From Microbacterium jejuense (lineage in GTDB: Bacteria; Actinomycetota; Actinomycetes; Actinomycetales; Microbacteriaceae), in contig NZ_JAEUAW010000001.1 in NCBI RefSeq assembly GCF_019511665.1, positions 391,963 to 455,962 on the forward strand: a stretch of 64,000 nucleotides of DNA. Direction: 5' to 3'. A program made the position numbers and the translations under genes. Shown here one piece after another: positions 24,356-33,509 of the stretch; the first letter of the stretch is position 1; each line of letters begins with the position of its first letter. Under the pieces are notes generated by a model. The model worked only from the letters and a program-made list of their open reading frames with translations. It searched no databases and was not told where the DNA came from.

Positions 24356-25461
24356 CCGGCCGCCTGCGGGTCGGGATCGCCGGCGTTCACGGCCACGGGC
24401 GCTCGCACGTCGACGCGACGCTCGCCCGCGCGAAGGATCTCGAGCTCGTCGCGGTCGCCGATCCCCGCGGGGGCGGAGATGTGCCCGGCACCACTCGCGT
24501 CTTCGCGGACGCGGCGGCGATGCTCACGGAGGTCGAGCTCGACATCGCGATCCTCAGCACGCCCATCCCCACCCACACCGAGCTCGCCGCTCTGGGCCTC
24601 TCGCGGGGTGCGCACGTACTGCTCGAGAAGCCGCCCGTGCCATCGGTCGCCGATCATCGCAGGCTGCTGCGAGAAGTGGATGCCGCATCCCGGGCGGTGC
24701 AGGTCGGGTTCCAGTCGCTGGGCAGCGCCGGGGTGCCGGCCGCTGCAGAGGTCGCGGCATCCGGCACCATCGGCGAGGTGCTGCACTTCGGCGCCGTCGG
24801 GCTGTGGTCGCGGTCGGAGGAGTACTGGCGCCGCGCGCCGTGGGCGGGCCATCGCGTGATCGACGGACGCCTCGTCGCCGACGGTGTCGTGACCAACCCG
24901 CTGGCACATGCCGTGGCGACCGCGTTCGCCATCGCTGGTGCCACCGAGCCGGAGGACGTCGCCGAGGTGGACGCCGACCTGCGCCGCGCGAACGACATGG
25001 ACACCGACGACACCTCGTCGCTCGTGGTGCGGCTGCGCGACGGCTCACGCCTGGCGGCCGGCCTCGCCGTGACGGCCACCGAACGTCACGAGCCGTACGT
25101 CCTGGTGCGCGGCACGCGCGGTCACCTCGTCTACCACTACACGCTCGACACGCTCCACATCTTCCGCGACGGGCGGGCGCTGCCGCGCACCTTCGAGTTC
25201 GCGCGGGTCGCGCTGCTGGACGACCTCGTGGCCCACATCAGGCAAGGGTCCGCCCTCGTGGCGCCCCTGTCGCGGACCGGCGCCTTCACGCGCGTGCTCG
25301 AGGCGGTGGTCACCGGACCGGCGCCGACGGCGCTGGACCCACGACTGGTGCGGGTGGCGGCATCCGAAGGCGAGACGTTCCGCACCGTCGAGGGCGTCGA
25401 GGACGCATGCGAGGCGGTGGCCTGGCAGGGGCGGACGTTCAGCGAGCTGGGCCTTCTCTGA
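24352..25461 (+). CDS. Gfo/Idh/MocA-family oxidoreductase
   Basis: NAD(P)-dependent sugar dehydrogenase-like enzyme of 369 residues. The Rossmann motif GIAGVHGHGRSH is near the N-terminus and the catalytic EKPP motif (LLEKPPVPSVADHRRLL) about residue 90; the lysine of EKP is kept. GVVTNPLAHAVATAFAIAG near residue 180 corresponds to the active-site His helix. GTG 24352 overlaps the TGA of the LacI-DUF6807 gene, so the two proteins are made together. DUF6807 proteins and Gfo/Idh enzymes are often neighbours in sugar catabolic loci. Confidence 0.88.
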   Translation: MTGRLRVGIAGVHGHGRSHVDATLARAKDLELVAVADPRGGGDVPGTTRVFADAAAMLTEVELDIAILSTPIPTHTELAALGLSRGAHVLLEKPPVPSVADHRRLLREVDAASRAVQVGFQSLGSAGVPAAAEVAASGTIGEVLHFGAVGLWSRSEEYWRRAPWAGHRVIDGRLVADGVVTNPLAHAVATAFAIAGATEPEDVAEVDADLRRANDMDTDDTSSLVVRLRDGSRLAAGLAVTATERHEPYVLVRGTRGHLVYHYTLDTLHIFRDGRALPRTFEFARVALLDDLVAHIRQGSALVAPLSRTGAFTRVLEAVVTGPAPTALDPRLVRVAASEGETFRTVEGVEDACEAVAWQGRTFSELGLL

Positions 25462-25482
25462 CCGACGGGGATCCGGCGGCGG

Positions 25483-26520
25483 TCAGCGACCGACCCCGAT
25501 GATCGCCGACGCGTCGTCGTCGATCGCGGCGGTGGAGTTGCGCATCACGAGCGGAGACGGCTCGTACAGCCGGTGGATCGGCGTGTCGGGGTCGTCGATC
25601 TGACGCAGCAGCAGCTCGGCGGCCGCGCGGCCCTGCTGGTGCGGCCGCTGCTGCAGGGTGGTGAGCGAGAACATGTCGGCGTACGCGTGGTCGTCGATGC
25701 CGATCACGCTCAGTCGCTCGGGCACCCGGATGCCCAGCCGGCGCGCCGCGATGATCGCGCCGACCGCGACCTCGTCGCACACGCCGACGATCCCCGTCGG
25801 CCGCGTGCGACGGTCGCCGAGCAGCTCAACGGCCGCGCGGTAGCCGCCCGGCATGGCCACCTCGGACTGGACGTGACGGATGGATGCCTCGAGCCCGGCA
25901 TCCCTCATCGCGGCGACGTAACCGTCGAACCGCAGCCCGTCGCCGAAGCTCGTGCGGTGGCCGTCGGGGTCGCCGCCGAGGAAGACGATGTCGCGGTGGC
26001 CGAGGCCGATCAGATGGTCGGTCGCGATGCGGGCCGCCGCCTCGTCGTCGATCGACACGGCGTTGGTGCCCACGTCGTACCCGCCGACGCTCACGACCGG
26101 CTTGCCGAAGGCCACGAGCCGCTCCATCTCGCGCGCGCTCGGCTCGATGCCGATCGCGATGAGCCCGTCGAACCTCTTGCGCGCGAGGAAGTGCTCGAAC
26201 ATCTCGCGGCGGGCTGCGGACTCGGGTGGCGCTCCGTAGAGCGCCAGGTCGTAGCGGCGCTGCAGCAGCGCGTCCTGGACGCCCTCCAGCACCTGTGCGA
26301 AGAACCAGCGGTCCAGCGACGGCATGACCACGCCGACCGTCTGCGTGCGGCCCGTCACCAGGCTGACCGCGCTCGTCGTGGGGACGTAGCCGAGGGCGGT
26401 CGCGGCATCCCTCACCCTCTCGCGCGTCGCCTGCGACACGTACCCGCCGCCGGTCAGCGCGCGCGAGGCCGTCGACTTCGACACGCCTGCCGCACGCGCC
26501 ACGTCGGCGATGCCCGCCAT
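25483..26520 (-). CDS. LacI-family transcriptional repressor
   Basis: A 345-residue regulator with the LacI helix-turn-helix at the N-terminus (MAGIADVARAAGVSKSTASRAL) and the periplasmic-binding-like effector domain (VGVVMPSLDRWFF, GTNAVSIDDEAAARIA, VIGIDDHAYADMFSLTTL). The ATG at 26520 has AAGGAGG upstream; the longer frame to 26586 lacks support. Divergent from the AglE-like operon, with GGAA-type palindromes at 26567-26578 and 26690-26701 that should be its operators and also give autoregulation. Confidence 0.92.
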   Translation of the reverse strand: MAGIADVARAAGVSKSTASRALTGGGYVSQATRERVRDAATALGYVPTTSAVSLVTGRTQTVGVVMPSLDRWFFAQVLEGVQDALLQRRYDLALYGAPPESAARREMFEHFLARKRFDGLIAIGIEPSAREMERLVAFGKPVVSVGGYDVGTNAVSIDDEAAARIATDHLIGLGHRDIVFLGGDPDGHRTSFGDGLRFDGYVAAMRDAGLEASIRHVQSEVAMPGGYRAAVELLGDRRTRPTGIVGVCDEVAVGAIIAARRLGIRVPERLSVIGIDDHAYADMFSLTTLQQRPHQQGRAAAELLLRQIDDPDTPIHRLYEPSPLVMRNSTAAIDDDASAIIGVGR

Positions 26521-26566
26521 CGGGTCCTCCTTGTACATCGGCGACGACCGCGTCGCGCGAGAATGT

Positions 26567-26578
26567 GGAACCGGTTCC
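26567..26578. promoter_or_regulatory. LacI operator 1
   Basis: Perfect 12-bp palindrome GGAACCGGTTCC, 47 nt upstream of the LacI start codon; the central CCGG is usual for LacI-family sites. Confidence 0.75.
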
Positions 26579-26653
26579 GCGGGCAATCATGCCCGCATCG
26601 CCGGATCGATGCCACCCCGCACCGTCGGTTTACCGACTTGTGACTCACGGTCA

Positions 26654-26701
26654 TTGTGCGCGTCCGGTGGCATCCCCTACCGTGAACATGGAATCGGTTC
26701 C
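26654..26701 (+). promoter_or_regulatory. Promoter and LacI operator 2 of the AglE-like operon
   Basis: -35 TTGTGC (26654-26659) and -10 TACCGT (26678-26683), 18 bp apart, are followed by GGAATCGGTTCC (26690-26701), which would cover the transcription start. Ten of twelve positions are symmetric and it resembles operator 1. Confidence 0.65.
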
Positions 26702-26764
26702 CGATCTCGCACGTGCGGGGGGCGCTGAAGTGCCGCCCGCGGACTCGAAGAGGAGGCAGACACC

Positions 26765-28108
26765 ATGACTGCACTGCGATCCCGCCGTCGACACGGCTTC
26801 ATCGCACTGGGCTTGACCGCCGTCGCAGCGCTCGCGCTCGCCGGCTGCGCGGAGGGCGGCGACGGGGGTGACGCCGACGACGGCTCGCTGGAGGGCGAGG
26901 AGGTCCAGATCTCGGGCGGCATCACCGGCACCGAGGCGGATGCGCTCCAGAAGTCGTTCGACGCGTTCACCGAAGAGACCGGCATCAAGGTCGTGTACAC
27001 CGGCGACAAGGGCTTCGAGGGCAACATCGTGACGAAAGTCGACGGTGGATCGGCCCCCGACATCGCGATCGTCCCGCAGCCGGGCCTCTTCCGCTCGCTC
27101 GTCGACACCGGCCAGGTGGTCGAGGCGAGCGACGAGGTCGAGGCGAACGTCGACAAGTACTGGTCATCTGCCTGGAAGGACATCGGCACCGTCGACGACG
27201 TGTTCTACGCCGCACCGATGCTGGCCAACCTCAAGGGCTACATCTACTACTCGCCCAAGAGCTTCCAGGAGTGGGGCGTCGAGATCCCTGAGACGTGGCA
27301 GGAGCTGCTGGATCTGACCAAGACGATCCAGGAGAAGACGGGCCAGCCGCCGTGGTGCGCCGGGTTCTCGTCCGAGGCCGCATCGGGGTGGCCCGGCACG
27401 GACTGGGTCGAAGACCTCGTGCTGCGTCAGTCCGGGGCGGACGTGTACGACAGCTGGGCGGAGGGCGACACCCCGTTCACCGACCCGGCCATCGAGTCGG
27501 CGTTCGACGAGGTCGCCAAGGTGCTGCTCGACCCGAAGTACGTCAACGCCGGCTTCGGCGACGTGCAGAGCATCAACTCCACCGCGTTCGGCGACCCGAT
27601 CGCCGCGGCTGTCGCGAACGGCACGTGCGCGCTGACGCACCAGGCCTCGTTCCTCACCGCGAACTTCCTCGCGGTGCAGACGGCCGACGGAGCGACGCCC
27701 GACGTGGCCGAGGACGGCGACGTCTACGCGTTCCTGATGCCGGGCTTCGAGGGCGAGCCGTTCTCGGTCTCGGGTGGTGGCGAGCTCGTCACGGTGTTCT
27801 CGGACGACGCCGCCACGCAGAAGGTGGCGGAGTACATGTCGACGCCCGAGTGGGCGGACGCGCGCGTCTCGCTCGGCGGTGCGATCTCGGCCAACACCGG
27901 CGCCGACCCGTCGCTCGCGTCGAGCAAGTTCCTCACCGATGCGATGACCGTCCTTCAGGACCCCGACACGGTGTTCCGCTTCGACGCGTCCGACCTGATG
28001 CCGGCCACGGTCGGTTCGGGCTCCTTCTGGCGCGGCATGGTCGACTGGATCGACGGCAAGCCGACGCCGCAGGTGCTGGAAGACATCCAGGCAGGTTACG
28101 AGAACTGA
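26765..28108 (+). CDS. AglE-like alpha-glucoside ABC transporter binding lipoprotein
   Basis: A 447-residue extracytoplasmic receptor resembling AglE of rhizobial alpha-glucoside importers. The lipobox is ALAG-C near residue 28. Family-typical blocks include APDIAIVPQPGLFRSLV, LKGYIYYSPKSFQEWGV, PPWCAGFSSEAASGWPGTDW and EDLVLRQSGADVYDSW. A strong GAGGAGG Shine-Dalgarno precedes the ATG. It heads an operon with two permeases under the divergent LacI repressor. The alpha-glucoside substrate is inferred from family resemblance. Confidence 0.88.
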   Translation: MTALRSRRRHGFIALGLTAVAALALAGCAEGGDGGDADDGSLEGEEVQISGGITGTEADALQKSFDAFTEETGIKVVYTGDKGFEGNIVTKVDGGSAPDIAIVPQPGLFRSLVDTGQVVEASDEVEANVDKYWSSAWKDIGTVDDVFYAAPMLANLKGYIYYSPKSFQEWGVEIPETWQELLDLTKTIQEKTGQPPWCAGFSSEAASGWPGTDWVEDLVLRQSGADVYDSWAEGDTPFTDPAIESAFDEVAKVLLDPKYVNAGFGDVQSINSTAFGDPIAAAVANGTCALTHQASFLTANFLAVQTADGATPDVAEDGDVYAFLMPGFEGEPFSVSGGGELVTVFSDDAATQKVAEYMSTPEWADARVSLGGAISANTGADPSLASSKFLTDAMTVLQDPDTVFRFDASDLMPATVGSGSFWRGMVDWIDGKPTPQVLEDIQAGYEN

Positions 28109-28203
28109 TGCAGGTCGTCTCGGCGCCGGTCCGCGCGCTCGCCGCGCGGACCGGCCGCCGAGGTGACGGCTGATCCGTCGAGGACGACGGAGGAAGGCGG
28201 ACC

Positions 28204-29544
28204 ATGTCCCAGACCACAGCCTCGGTGGAACAGGCAGACGCGAAACCCCCGCAGGATCCGGCGAAGCGCAAGCCGCCGTCACGCACGACCACACGCGTCG
28301 TCGTCGCGGTCGGCTTCATCCTGATCGCGGCGCTCGTGATCTTCCTGTTCCTCAGTCCGCCCGACCCTGACGCACGTCCGACGTCGCTGGGGTTCTCGTT
28401 CAACTCGTTCTTCCAGTGGATCGGCAACCTGGGCCCGATCGTCCAGATCCCGATCGTCCTGCTCGTCTTCGGCGTGGTCGTCGCGATCCTCCTGGTGCTG
28501 ATCGAATACGCGCCGCGCAAAGGCACCGGGTACTTCTGGCTGCGGCTGATCTCGAGCTTCGCCATCCCGTTCATCGCCCTGATGATGCTGCGGCCGTACC
28601 AGAACGCCGTGCTCTACGTCGTGCCGATCGCCCTCATCGCGGGCGGCCTGCTCTTCTACGCCGACTACCGCGCGCGGGAAGGCGCCGGGTACCTGTACCA
28701 GCTGACGCTGTTCCTGGCGCCGGCTGCCATCCTCATCCTCGTCGGCCTCATCTACCCGACCATCTCGACCGTCATCCAGTCGTTCTTCGACAAGACCGGC
28801 GAGAACTTCGTCGGCATGGACAACTACGTGTGGGCGTTCACCAACCCCCAGGGGTTCTGGTCGATCATCAACACGCTGATCTGGGCGATCTTCGCACCGA
28901 TCTTCTCGACGATCGTGGGGCTCGCGTACGCGGCCTTCATGGAGCGTGCGCGCGGAGATCGGATCCTCAAGATCCTCGTCTTCATCCCGTTCGCGATCGC
29001 GCCGGTCAGCATCAGCCTCATCTGGAAGTTCGTCTACGACTACCGGCAGGGCAACCAGATCGGCATCCTCAACGCCATCGTGGTGGCGTTCGGCGGCGAG
29101 CCGGTCCGCTGGCTCGACACCTGGCCGCTCGTGAACACGTTCTGCCTGCTCTTCGCATTCGTGTGGGCGCAGACCGGTTTCGCGATGGTCGTGCTGTCGG
29201 CGGCGATCAAGGCCGTGCCGGCGGAGCAGATGGAGGCTGCGCAGCTCGACGGCACCAACGCGTGGCAGCGGTTCATCAACGTCACCGTCCCCGGCATCCG
29301 CACCGCCATCGTCATCGTGCTCACCACGATCACGATCTCGGCGCTGAAGCTGTACGACATCGTCGCCGTGATGACGGGCGGCCGCTCGAACTCCACGGTG
29401 CTCGGGTTCGAGATGGTCAACCAGCAGCAGCGCTTCCAGAGCTATGGTCATGCGGCGGCGCTCGCCGTGCTGATCTTCGTGTTCGTCACGCCGCTGATCA
29501 TCTACAACGTCAGACAGCTGCGCCTGCAGCGGGAGGTGCGATGA
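28204..29544 (+). CDS. AglF-like ABC transporter permease with extended N-terminus
   Basis: Membrane subunit of the AglEFG-like importer. At 446 residues it is longer than MalF-type proteins without periplasmic loops: three or four extra helices (residues about 35-150) precede the usual six-helix core that starts near residue 160 (YLYQLTLFLAPAAILILVGLIYP). The EAA loop is EQMEAAQLDGTNAWQRFINVTVPGI, about residues 340-364. ATGA overlap with the next gene. Cytoplasmic N-terminus is Lys/Thr/Pro rich. Confidence 0.9.
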   Translation: MSQTTASVEQADAKPPQDPAKRKPPSRTTTRVVVAVGFILIAALVIFLFLSPPDPDARPTSLGFSFNSFFQWIGNLGPIVQIPIVLLVFGVVVAILLVLIEYAPRKGTGYFWLRLISSFAIPFIALMMLRPYQNAVLYVVPIALIAGGLLFYADYRAREGAGYLYQLTLFLAPAAILILVGLIYPTISTVIQSFFDKTGENFVGMDNYVWAFTNPQGFWSIINTLIWAIFAPIFSTIVGLAYAAFMERARGDRILKILVFIPFAIAPVSISLIWKFVYDYRQGNQIGILNAIVVAFGGEPVRWLDTWPLVNTFCLLFAFVWAQTGFAMVVLSAAIKAVPAEQMEAAQLDGTNAWQRFINVTVPGIRTAIVIVLTTITISALKLYDIVAVMTGGRSNSTVLGFEMVNQQQRFQSYGHAAALAVLIFVFVTPLIIYNVRQLRLQREVR

Positions 29545-30521
29545 TGACCGCCGTCGACGAGAAGGCCAGCCCGCAGTTCGACAAGTCGGCCGCGCGCAGG
29601 GTCGCGCGTGAGACGCGTCGCAACGAGGCGCAGGCTCAGAAGCGGATGACCTCGCCCGTGGCGACGGTGATCGCCATCGCGATCGCGTTCCTGTGGACGA
29701 TCCCGACGCTGGGACTGCTGATCACGTCGTTCCGCCCCGGTGCGGACTCGGCGAGCACGGGATGGTGGACGGTCTTCACGAATCCCGACTTCACCCTCGG
29801 CAACTACCAGGACGCGCTGACCTCGGGCGGCACGGCGCTGACCCTCGGCCAGTCGTTCCTGAACTCTCTCGCGATCACCATCCCGGTGACCATCTTCGCC
29901 CTCGCGATCGCGTCGCTGGCCGCGTACGCGTTCGCGTGGATGGACTTCAAGGGACGCGGCGTGCTGTTCGTCGCGGTCTTCGCGCTGCAGATCGTGCCGA
30001 TCCAGATGGCGCTGGTGCCGCTGCTCAGCCTGTTCTCGCGCGGCCTCGAGATCGGCGACGTCGCGGTGTTCCCGGGACTGGAGATGCGCGATGTCGACCA
30101 CAGCTTCGCCACGATGTGGATCGCGCACGTCATCTTCGCGCTGCCGCTGGCGATCTTCCTGCTGTACAACTTCATCGCCGAGATCCCGTCCGACGTGATC
30201 GAGGCGGCGCGCGTGGACGGCGCGGGCCACGGGCAGATCTTCTTCCGGATCATCCTGCCGCTGGCGACGCCGGCGCTCGCGTCGTTCGCGATCCTCGAGT
30301 TCGTGTGGGTGTGGAACGACCTGCTGGTGGCGACGATCTTCGCACCGACGTCGTCGCTGCCGATGACACAGACGCTCAACTCGCTGTCGGGCTCGTGGGG
30401 CGACCGCTGGTACCTGGTGTCGGCGGGTGCGTTCCTCGTCCTGATCGTGCCGATGATCGTGTTCCTCGCGCTGCAGCGCTTCTTCGTGCGCGGCCTGATG
30501 GCGGGCGCGACGAAGGGCTGA
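29541..30521 (+). CDS. AglG-like ABC transporter permease
   Basis: Second membrane subunit, 326 residues, with a charged N-terminal segment (about 45 residues), six helices and the EAA loop DVIEAARVDGAGHGQIFFRIILPLA about residues 218-242. It starts with ATG 29541 or ATG 29544; the former overlaps the AglF-like stop by 4 nt. No ATPase gene follows; the operon ends at a 22-bp hairpin (30532-30578). Confidence 0.9.
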   Translation: MMTAVDEKASPQFDKSAARRVARETRRNEAQAQKRMTSPVATVIAIAIAFLWTIPTLGLLITSFRPGADSASTGWWTVFTNPDFTLGNYQDALTSGGTALTLGQSFLNSLAITIPVTIFALAIASLAAYAFAWMDFKGRGVLFVAVFALQIVPIQMALVPLLSLFSRGLEIGDVAVFPGLEMRDVDHSFATMWIAHVIFALPLAIFLLYNFIAEIPSDVIEAARVDGAGHGQIFFRIILPLATPALASFAILEFVWVWNDLLVATIFAPTSSLPMTQTLNSLSGSWGDRWYLVSAGAFLVLIVPMIVFLALQRFFVRGLMAGATKG

Positions 30522-30531
30522 CGAGCTCGTG

Positions 30532-30578
30532 AGTGGATGCCTCGGCCCGGCGTACGACGCCGGGCCGAGGCATCCACT
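30532..30578 (+). terminator. Terminator of the AglEFG-like operon
   Basis: A perfect 22-bp stem (30532-30553 with 30557-30578) with a 3-nt loop, the longest perfect hairpin in the window. Confidence 0.85.
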
Positions 30579-30598
30579 GCTCGAGGCGGGCCGCTCGC

Positions 30599-30604
30599 TA
30601 ACCT
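30599..30604 (+). promoter_or_regulatory. -10 element TAACCT, leaderless start at 30611
   Basis: TAACCT is followed by GATCGC and the ATG of the P-type ATPase gene. Confidence 0.55.
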
Positions 30605-30610
30605 GATCGC

Positions 30611-33028
30611 ATGGACGCCTCCGCCGACGCCCCCGCGGCACCCGGCCTCGATCCGGGGCTGAGCGCCACGGACGTCGCCGAGCGCGTCGCGGCCGGGCGC
30701 ACGAACGCCCACACGGCCGACACGAGCCGGAGCGTCTGGAACATCGTGCGGGCGAATGTCTTCACGCTGTTCAACGGCATCGTGTTCGCGTGCTTCTTCG
30801 TGCTGTTCCTGCTGGGCCGGTGGCAGGACGCGCTGTTCGGCATCGCGGCCTTCGCGAACTCGATCATCGGGTGCGTGCAGGAGTTCCGCGCCAAGGCGGC
30901 GCTCGACCGTCTCGCGCTGCTGAACGCGCCGCGCGCACGCGTGCGGCGCGAGAGGGACGAGGCCGAGCTCGCACCCGCGGAGGTCGTGATCGACGACGTC
31001 CTCGTGCTGCGCGCGGGCGACCAAGTGCCCGCCGATGCCGACGTCATCGAGAGCCGCGGCCTGCAGATCGACGAGTCCATGCTGACCGGCGAGTCCGACG
31101 CGGTCGACAAGGTGCCCGGCGACGAGGCGCTCTCGGGCTCGATCGTGGTCGCAGGCGAGGGCGCGGCACGGGTGACGCGAGTGGGAGCGGAGTCGTACGC
31201 GAACCGGTTCGCGGGCGAGGCCAAGCGCTTCTCGCTGGTGGCGTCCGAGGTGCGCAGCTCGGTCAACCGCGTGCTGAAGTGGATGAGCTGGATCATCGGC
31301 CCGGTCGGCCTGCTCGTGTGCAACGCGCAGATGATGGTGTTCGGCGGGTGGGCGGCCGCCTTCGAGAGCGGTGACTGGGTGCAGGCGATCGTGAACTCGA
31401 TCGCCGCCATCACCGCGATGATCCCCCTCGGCCTCGTGCTGATGACCTCCATCGCGTTCGCCGTCGGCGCCGCCAAGCTGGCCTCGAAGCAGGTGCTCGT
31501 CAACGAGCTGCCCGCCGTCGAGGGTCTGGCGCGCGTGGACGTCATCTGCCTCGACAAGACGGGCACGCTGACGGCGGGCGAGATCGCCTTCGACTCGCTG
31601 CACACGCTGGGCGCCGGGAACGGTCATGAGGCCGCGCTGGGATGGTTCGGCGCCGCGCCGGATGCCAACGCCACGGCCCGCTGCCTGCGCGAGCCCTTCC
31701 CGGTGGCGCAGCCGCTGACGGCCGCGGCGTACATCCCCTTCTCGTCCGCCCGAAAGTGGAGCGCCGTCTCGTTCGCCGACGGCCCCGCGGGCTCGTGGGT
31801 GCTGGGCGCGCCCGAGATGGTGTTCGGGGATGCCGCGACCGACCCGTCCGGCGAGCTCGGGCGCGTGGTCACCGAGCTCGCGTCGACAGGGCGCCGCACG
31901 CTGGTCCTCGCACACGCCGGAGCCGCCCTCACCCCCGCGGACGTCGACGGCGAGCGTCTGCCCGACGATGTCCGTGCCGTCGCCGTCGTGACGTTCCAGG
32001 AGCGGATCCGGCCGGATGCCGCCCAGACCCTGGAGTACTTCGCAGCGCAGGGTGTCGGCATCCGCGTCATCTCTGGTGACAACCCGCGCACGGTCGCCGC
32101 GATCGCCCGCAGTGTCGGCGTCGACGTCGCGGAGGGCTTCGACGCGCGCCGGCTGCCCGACGACGACGCAGAGCTCGGCGAAGTGCTCGAGCGCAACCTC
32201 GTGTTCGGGCGCGTGACGCCGGAGCAGAAGAAGCGCATGGTGGTCGCACTGCAGCAGCGCGGCCACACGGTCGCGATGACGGGCGACGGGGTGAACGACG
32301 CCCTCGCCATCAAGACGGCCGACCTCGGCATCGCGATGAACTCCGGCGCCGCCGCCACGAAGGCGGTCGCGCGCATCGTGCTGCTCGACGGCCGCTTCTC
32401 GCACCTGCCCGAGGTCGTCGCCGAGGGGCGGCAGGTCATCGCCAACATCGAGCGCGTCTCGATGCTGTTCTTCACCAAGACGGCCTACGCGACAGGGCTC
32501 GCCGTGCTCTTCGGCGTGCTCGTGCTGCCGTTCCCGTTCCTGCCGCGCCAGCTGTCGATCACCGACGGCCTCACCATCGGCATCCCGGCGTTCTTCCTCG
32601 CGCTCCTGCCGAACACGCAGCGGTACGTCCCGGGCTTCCTGCGCCGCTCGCTCAGCTTCGCCATCCCGGCAGGAGCCGTCATCGCGATCTCGCTCACCCT
32701 GTACACCCTCGCGGCGACGGCCATCGGCATCGGCCAGCCCGAGCTGCGCACCGGGTCGACGATCATCCTCGCGATCGTGGGGATCTGGGTGCTGACCGTG
32801 CTCTCACGCCCCATCACGCGCCTGAAGGGCCTGATCATCGGCGCGATGTTCATCGGACTGGTCGGCGTCTTCACCATTCCGCTGGCGACCGAGTTCTTCC
32901 AGCTCGTCGATCCCGGCGAGGAGGCGGCGTGGCTCATCGTGCTGGTGACGGCGCTCACGATCGGAGCGATCGAGATCGTGCGGTTCTTCCACCGTCGCTT
33001 CGTCGCGCGGACGCTCGCGGCGGCGTGA
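30611..33028 (+). CDS. ctpE: P-type cation ATPase of the CtpE type
   Basis: An 805-residue ion pump in the cytoplasmic membrane. Actuator motif TGES is at about residue 159, the phosphorylated Asp is D315 in DKTGTLT, and the hinge GDGVNDA is at about residue 558. The absence of N-terminal heavy-metal-binding domains and CPC, and the length near 800, match mycobacterial CtpE, linked to calcium uptake; the ion here is inferred. Transcribed from a leaderless promoter after a strong terminator, so it is a single-gene unit. Confidence 0.85.
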   Translation: MDASADAPAAPGLDPGLSATDVAERVAAGRTNAHTADTSRSVWNIVRANVFTLFNGIVFACFFVLFLLGRWQDALFGIAAFANSIIGCVQEFRAKAALDRLALLNAPRARVRRERDEAELAPAEVVIDDVLVLRAGDQVPADADVIESRGLQIDESMLTGESDAVDKVPGDEALSGSIVVAGEGAARVTRVGAESYANRFAGEAKRFSLVASEVRSSVNRVLKWMSWIIGPVGLLVCNAQMMVFGGWAAAFESGDWVQAIVNSIAAITAMIPLGLVLMTSIAFAVGAAKLASKQVLVNELPAVEGLARVDVICLDKTGTLTAGEIAFDSLHTLGAGNGHEAALGWFGAAPDANATARCLREPFPVAQPLTAAAYIPFSSARKWSAVSFADGPAGSWVLGAPEMVFGDAATDPSGELGRVVTELASTGRRTLVLAHAGAALTPADVDGERLPDDVRAVAVVTFQERIRPDAAQTLEYFAAQGVGIRVISGDNPRTVAAIARSVGVDVAEGFDARRLPDDDAELGEVLERNLVFGRVTPEQKKRMVVALQQRGHTVAMTGDGVNDALAIKTADLGIAMNSGAAATKAVARIVLLDGRFSHLPEVVAEGRQVIANIERVSMLFFTKTAYATGLAVLFGVLVLPFPFLPRQLSITDGLTIGIPAFFLALLPNTQRYVPGFLRRSLSFAIPAGAVIAISLTLYTLAATAIGIGQPELRTGSTIILAIVGIWVLTVLSRPITRLKGLIIGAMFIGLVGVFTIPLATEFFQLVDPGEEAAWLIVLVTALTIGAIEIVRFFHRRFVARTLAAA

Positions 33029-33487
33029 TCAGCCCGCGGCGGCGGTCCCGTCCGGAGGAGCGTCGACGGTCGAGCGTGCGAAGTGCCGCGATCCCGGCGG
33101 CGCCCACAGTGCCACGAGGATGAGCACCTCGATGATGACATCGAGCATCGAGCCCCAGTCCCAGCCGTCGGTCGTGGCGATCGTGAGCACGCTCAGCACG
33201 AGCAGGACTCCGAGGTAGACCGTCGCGAAGATGCGCGAGAGGCGGCTGCCACGGGCGAGCCCCGAGGCCATGCCGATCAGCAGCAGCCCGAACAGGATGA
33301 TGGCGGCGCCCAGCAGCGACACGCGCAGCACCTCGGCCTCGGCGACGTCGTAGCGGCTCAGCAGCACCAGTACGCCGAGCGCCACGTTGGCGAACGCGCT
33401 GAGATACACGAGGACGACCGCGATCGTGACGATCACGGGGCGGCGCCGGCGGGCTCCCACATCGGGCACGGACGGGTCGGCGGTCAC
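33029..33487 (-). CDS. Four-helix membrane protein of unknown function
   Basis: A 152-residue protein with four hydrophobic segments at about residues 18-42, 53-75, 85-105 and 113-130 and short polar ends (RRRR before the first helix). I do not recognise a family. The GTG start at 33487 lies 6 nt after TACAGT. It converges on the P-type ATPase with adjoining stop codons and lies 22 nt beyond the stop of the DUF305 gene on the same strand. Confidence 0.75.
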   Translation of the reverse strand: MTADPSVPDVGARRRRPVIVTIAVVLVYLSAFANVALGVLVLLSRYDVAEAEVLRVSLLGAAIILFGLLLIGMASGLARGSRLSRIFATVYLGVLLVLSVLTIATTDGWDWGSMLDVIIEVLILVALWAPPGSRHFARSTVDAPPDGTAAAG

Positions 33488-33493
33488 GCGACC

Positions 33494-33499
33494 ACTGTA
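33494..33499 (-). promoter_or_regulatory. -10 element TACAGT, leaderless start at 33487
   Basis: Minus-strand TACAGT, 6 nt, then GTG of the four-helix protein gene. Confidence 0.45.
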
Positions 33500-33509
33500 A
33501 CGACCCGCT

